NCBI GenBank assembly: GCA_947471745.1
Contig: CANJKZ010001112.1
Coordinates: 1,898,001 to 1,962,000 of the forward strand
Length of the DNA stretch: 64,000 nt
Direction: 5' to 3'
From: Closterium sp. Naga37s-1
Lineage: Eukaryota; Streptophyta; Zygnematophyceae; Desmidiales; Closteriaceae
The notes beneath the pieces are model-generated. The model was not told the origin of the DNA. It saw nothing but the letters and a program-made list of their open reading frames with translations, and searched no databases. The position numbers and the translations under genes are program-made. Positions 61,025 through 64,000 of this stretch are shown one piece after another. Each line of letters begins with the position of its first letter. Within the stretch, counting starts at the first letter, position 1.

Positions 61025-62292
61025 TTGCGCCTCACTTCCTACAATGTGTTAACCGATCTGACTGACAGATTCGCATCGTTTAGCAGCTTGCACGGCCTTA
61101 AAATCTGCGGTTGCCGACTTGCTGTCCTGTCAGCAAATTCTGGGGAGATGCCCGCCCTGAAGGAATTGGAGTTGGAGGACCTGCCGCTTTCAGTTCTCCT
61201 AGACTCCTTCAACTCTCGTCAATTGAGTTCTTGCATGTGGTTCGAGAGCAGCCTTGAGCTCCCTTCCGGATTCACTTCGTTGAGCAGCTTCAACAACCTT
61301 AAGATCTGCGGTTGCCGACTTGCTCTCCTGCCATCAGATTTTGGAGAGCTGCCCGCCTTGAATAGATTGACGCTGGCGAACCTGCAACTCTCAGATCTCC
61401 CCAACTCTTTGGCACAGCAATTGAATCCTTCCGATGCACGATTTGCTAGCTTCCTTCGAGATTCACTTCCTTGGGCAGCTTGCACAACCTGAAGATCTGC
61501 TGTTGCTCGATTGTGGTCCTGCAGTAGATTTTGAAGAGCTGACTGCCTTGAAGGAATTGGAGCCACTAACAAGTGTTCCAGACTCATTGAGCCAACTCTA
61601 TTTCTGAAGTCCTGGTGAGTGGGTCGATGGAAGATCTAGCAGCAACCTTCCAGATTCATTTCCCTCCCCTCACTTAAGTTGCCGCACCTGGAGAGTATGG
61701 AGCAGTGTGACATTTCAGTGGCTTCTTAGCACGTAAGCCAGAATTCGTGGCTGACGCAGCTCGAGCTTAACTGGTGCGGATGATCCGAGATCCTTAGGGG
61801 CATCATCGGTTAAAGAGCTCTGCATCTCTTCATTCAGAATCGTGCAGGAGTTTCCTGAAGCCATCACGGCTCTCAGGCATCTGAAGAGCTTGCGCGTCGT
61901 GGATTGTGACAGCCTTGCTTGGATGCCTAGGAATTTGGAGAGCCTTGACAGGCTCAAGTACCTGGAGGTGAGGTGTCCGGCGCTGCTGCACACGCTATTA
62001 CTTTTGCCACCTTCGCTCAAGCGCTTATTCGTTGTCGACGAACGGGAGTTACCGTTGCTGTTGACAACACTTCCTCGCTTTCGTGACTTGTCTATTGCTT
62101 CTAGAGAACATTGGATCGTTGCAGCAGCTGCGAGGGCTTCATATTCATGAGGCTCTGCAATTGGAGGAGCTGCCGGGATCCATGACAATGCTGCAACACC
62201 TCACGTCGTTCGTGATCCAAGCTCCAAAGTTATGTGCCCTCCCTGCTAGCATTGCTGCGACGCCCAAATTGCGCAAGCTGGATGTAAGTCAC
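61025..62292 (+). pseudogene. Leucine-rich-repeat fragment of a plant-type resistance-like gene
   Basis: Three segments in three frames carry LRRs of the plant intracellular receptor kind. 61,025-61,492 has two near-identical modules, SSLHGLKICGCRLAVLSANS and FNNLKICGCRLALLPSDF, each followed by ALKELELEDLPLS or ALNRLTLANLQLSDLP. 61,842-62,100 has ITALRHLKSLRVVDCDSLAW and DRLKYLEVRC. 62,105-62,292 has SLQQLRGLHIHEALQLEELP and ends at a perfect donor-like GAT|GTAAGT. Frame changes at about 61,480 and 62,100 and stops around 61,500-61,840 suggest a decayed gene, though introns could explain some. No NB-ARC domain is seen in the window. Confidence 0.65.
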
Positions 62293-64000
62293 TGATCTCC
62301 CCCCCCCCCCCCCTCCCCCCCTTCTCTTCAACCTTCGAACCGTCTTAGTGCTCTAGTTGCGAGAGGGGACAAGCTCGTAGAAGTGAAAGCGAGTATATTG
62401 GCACAATGCCCTAGTTGTCTATTGTGGGTGGAACTAGCGGTTATTTATAGTGCCGTGCATCAGTTGTTATCAGCGACTTGAAGTAAGATCGAATTTCAAA
62501 TTTGTACTGAACGAAATAGACAGGGGATGATGTAGAGTCACCGCACCACGCGACCAAGCCACGCTCTGTTGCACAGTTGGTAAGGACCACATAGGATCCC
62601 AAGGAAGAGAGGCTTGCACGGGAGCTCGGGGAAGAGAGGGGAGGTTCTGTTTATGCTTCCGTAACTCTCGCTTTGTTCCATACATCTGCATCATCCAAGA
62701 ACTTGTGCGATCTTTCGGGTGGGAAACGTTGGCTTTCCACTCATCATCATAACAGACGGATTTATGGATTCATTCATTCATGTAAGTGGCGTGCTTGCAG
62801 TGTATAAGATCCTATGTACTTGACAACTCCCGTTACATCATGCGTTCTCATTTCAAACTCGCCACTCATTCGCCATGAAAGTTGATAGATACGAGACTAT
62901 TGTTATAGATAATACTATTATTAAGCGTAACAACAACTTCTTTTCTGTAATCACACCCATACTAGTGAAGAAAGTGGAGTCATATTACTTTTAAGGCAAG
63001 TCAACAATCTCATTTGCAACAACCCTTCTTAAATAATAGTGTGATGTTTACCTCCGTATTGATATGTTTTCAGTGTTCACATAAACAAAATAAGAAGCGA
63101 CTTCGTTAATCTGCTTGTATATATATATAAAAAAAGCATAGATGCCGGTGAAGGAGTCCCGGTCTTAAATTACTGTGAGGGTCAAGCAATTGTTTACTGC
63201 TATTTCTGCACAAAAAAAAACTGGAGCAAAAGAGCACTTTTACTCGGTTGCAAAGATTCTATGTCCAATATTCAATCGCATATATCAGCAGCTATGGAGG
63301 AATTTTATGCTGCACTTTTTTCACGCATCTTCCTTTTCCCTATTCACTCACCCGGGTGTAGTTACTCTCTTGTATTGATGCAGGACTTTGGCGACAGGGG
63401 CTGGGATAGAGATTTTATTTACCGAAAAAGGTATTCGATGTTTTTTTTTTTCCTCATGAACGATTTAGTTTATTAACCAAGTTAGCTTTCATGATCAGTA
63501 TATCCATCCAGGGTACTGATTGGTGGACTGAAACATGTGGCAATTATTGGAAAAGTCGACAACCAACTTGGTTTGGGTTTTTGTCCGGAACTGGGTAATC
63601 CGGGACCGAGAAGTATGGAACCAAGTAGTCCAATAATGGAGGGCATGATCGAGGTAGCACGACCAACAGTGGTGCTATCTGAATGTGAGAAGAAACGAGG
63701 AATGCAATGACTAAGGGAAAGTTGGGTACAAATGGAAACCCTAGAAAACTGTACCCCATATGTGCTACCCCACTATAGCCTACAGTAGCTCTGTCATATA
63801 AATCTGACACACCCCCATAGGCAAAGTGGGGGAGAACAAGGGGTCACAAGACCAGTCAAGCAAAGCAAAGCAAGCTCAGGGTGGATCACAAAGTCACCAC
63901 ACATTTCGAGCACAAGTTCAAGGCCACAAGGCCAGTTCACATGCAGGATTACACATATATATATAAGGCTAGACAAGCAAGAGCAGGTGTATATATATAT
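62293..64000. other. AT-rich end of window without recognised gene
   Basis: There is a C-run of about 25 bases at 62,300-62,322, and (TA) runs at 63,118-63,129 and 63,955-64,000. A repetitive phrase CAAGCAAAGCAAAGCAAGC lies near 63,857, and CACAAGACCAG and CACAAGGCCAG phrases nearby suggest an unknown repeat. The short frames are not convincing. Confidence 0.45.

Overview
The window looks like nuclear DNA of a plant-lineage eukaryote, most likely a streptophyte green alga. Support comes from two Ty1/copia elements, one with a primer site complementary to initiator tRNA-Met, a plant-style hAT transposase, a plant-type leucine-rich-repeat (LRR) remnant, and LINEs with a C-terminal restriction-like endonuclease, a type known from algae and not usual in land plants. 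The abundance of short satellites and GA/TC microsatellites reminds me of Closterium-like zygnematophytes; that is inference only. There are no bacterial features, rRNA genes or clear tRNA genes.

Layout. 1-13,037: a 13-bp satellite (TTGGCAGGTGAGA) interrupted nine times by the same 76-bp block. 13,037-16,100: short duplications and a 106-unit, 15-bp satellite. 16,114-23,934 (+): the best host-gene candidate, a many-exon gene for a protein with several hydrophobic segments. Several neighbouring exons agree in splice phase, and the introns are full of minisatellites, duplicated splice junctions and an 18-bp palindrome family (TTTTGAG-N4-CTCAAAA). 24,020-26,410 (-): a decayed hAT transposase with a polyglutamate tail. 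26,540-27,190: minisatellite. 27,569-33,962 (+): a young, nearly complete copia element with two frameshifts. 33,965-37,480: hairpin-rich and duplicated non-coding DNA. 37,500-39,800: G-rich and GGCGTCC-rich repeats with two possible minus-strand exons. 39,810-~44,720 (+): a second, 5'-truncated copia element with broken reading frames.

45,590-58,390 is a head-to-tail array of three RLE-type LINEs separated by (GA)n tracts. LINE-1 and LINE-2 have repeated 5' units with TATA-like boxes, ORF1, reverse transcriptase and a zinc-knuckle plus endonuclease-like C terminus. Each also has a long antisense ORF opposite ORF1. LINE-3 is a 3' fragment with an internal deletion. 58,400-61,020 is mostly unassigned, with a GC-rich minisatellite. 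61,025-62,292 (+) is a broken LRR gene fragment, and the rest is AT-rich DNA without a recognisable gene.

Functionally the window is a repeat nest around one probable host gene. The copia and LINE parts would each act in their own retrotransposition, but every copy carries at least one stop, frameshift or deletion. Coordinates of repeat edges and splice sites were read by eye. No alignment or gene finder was run.
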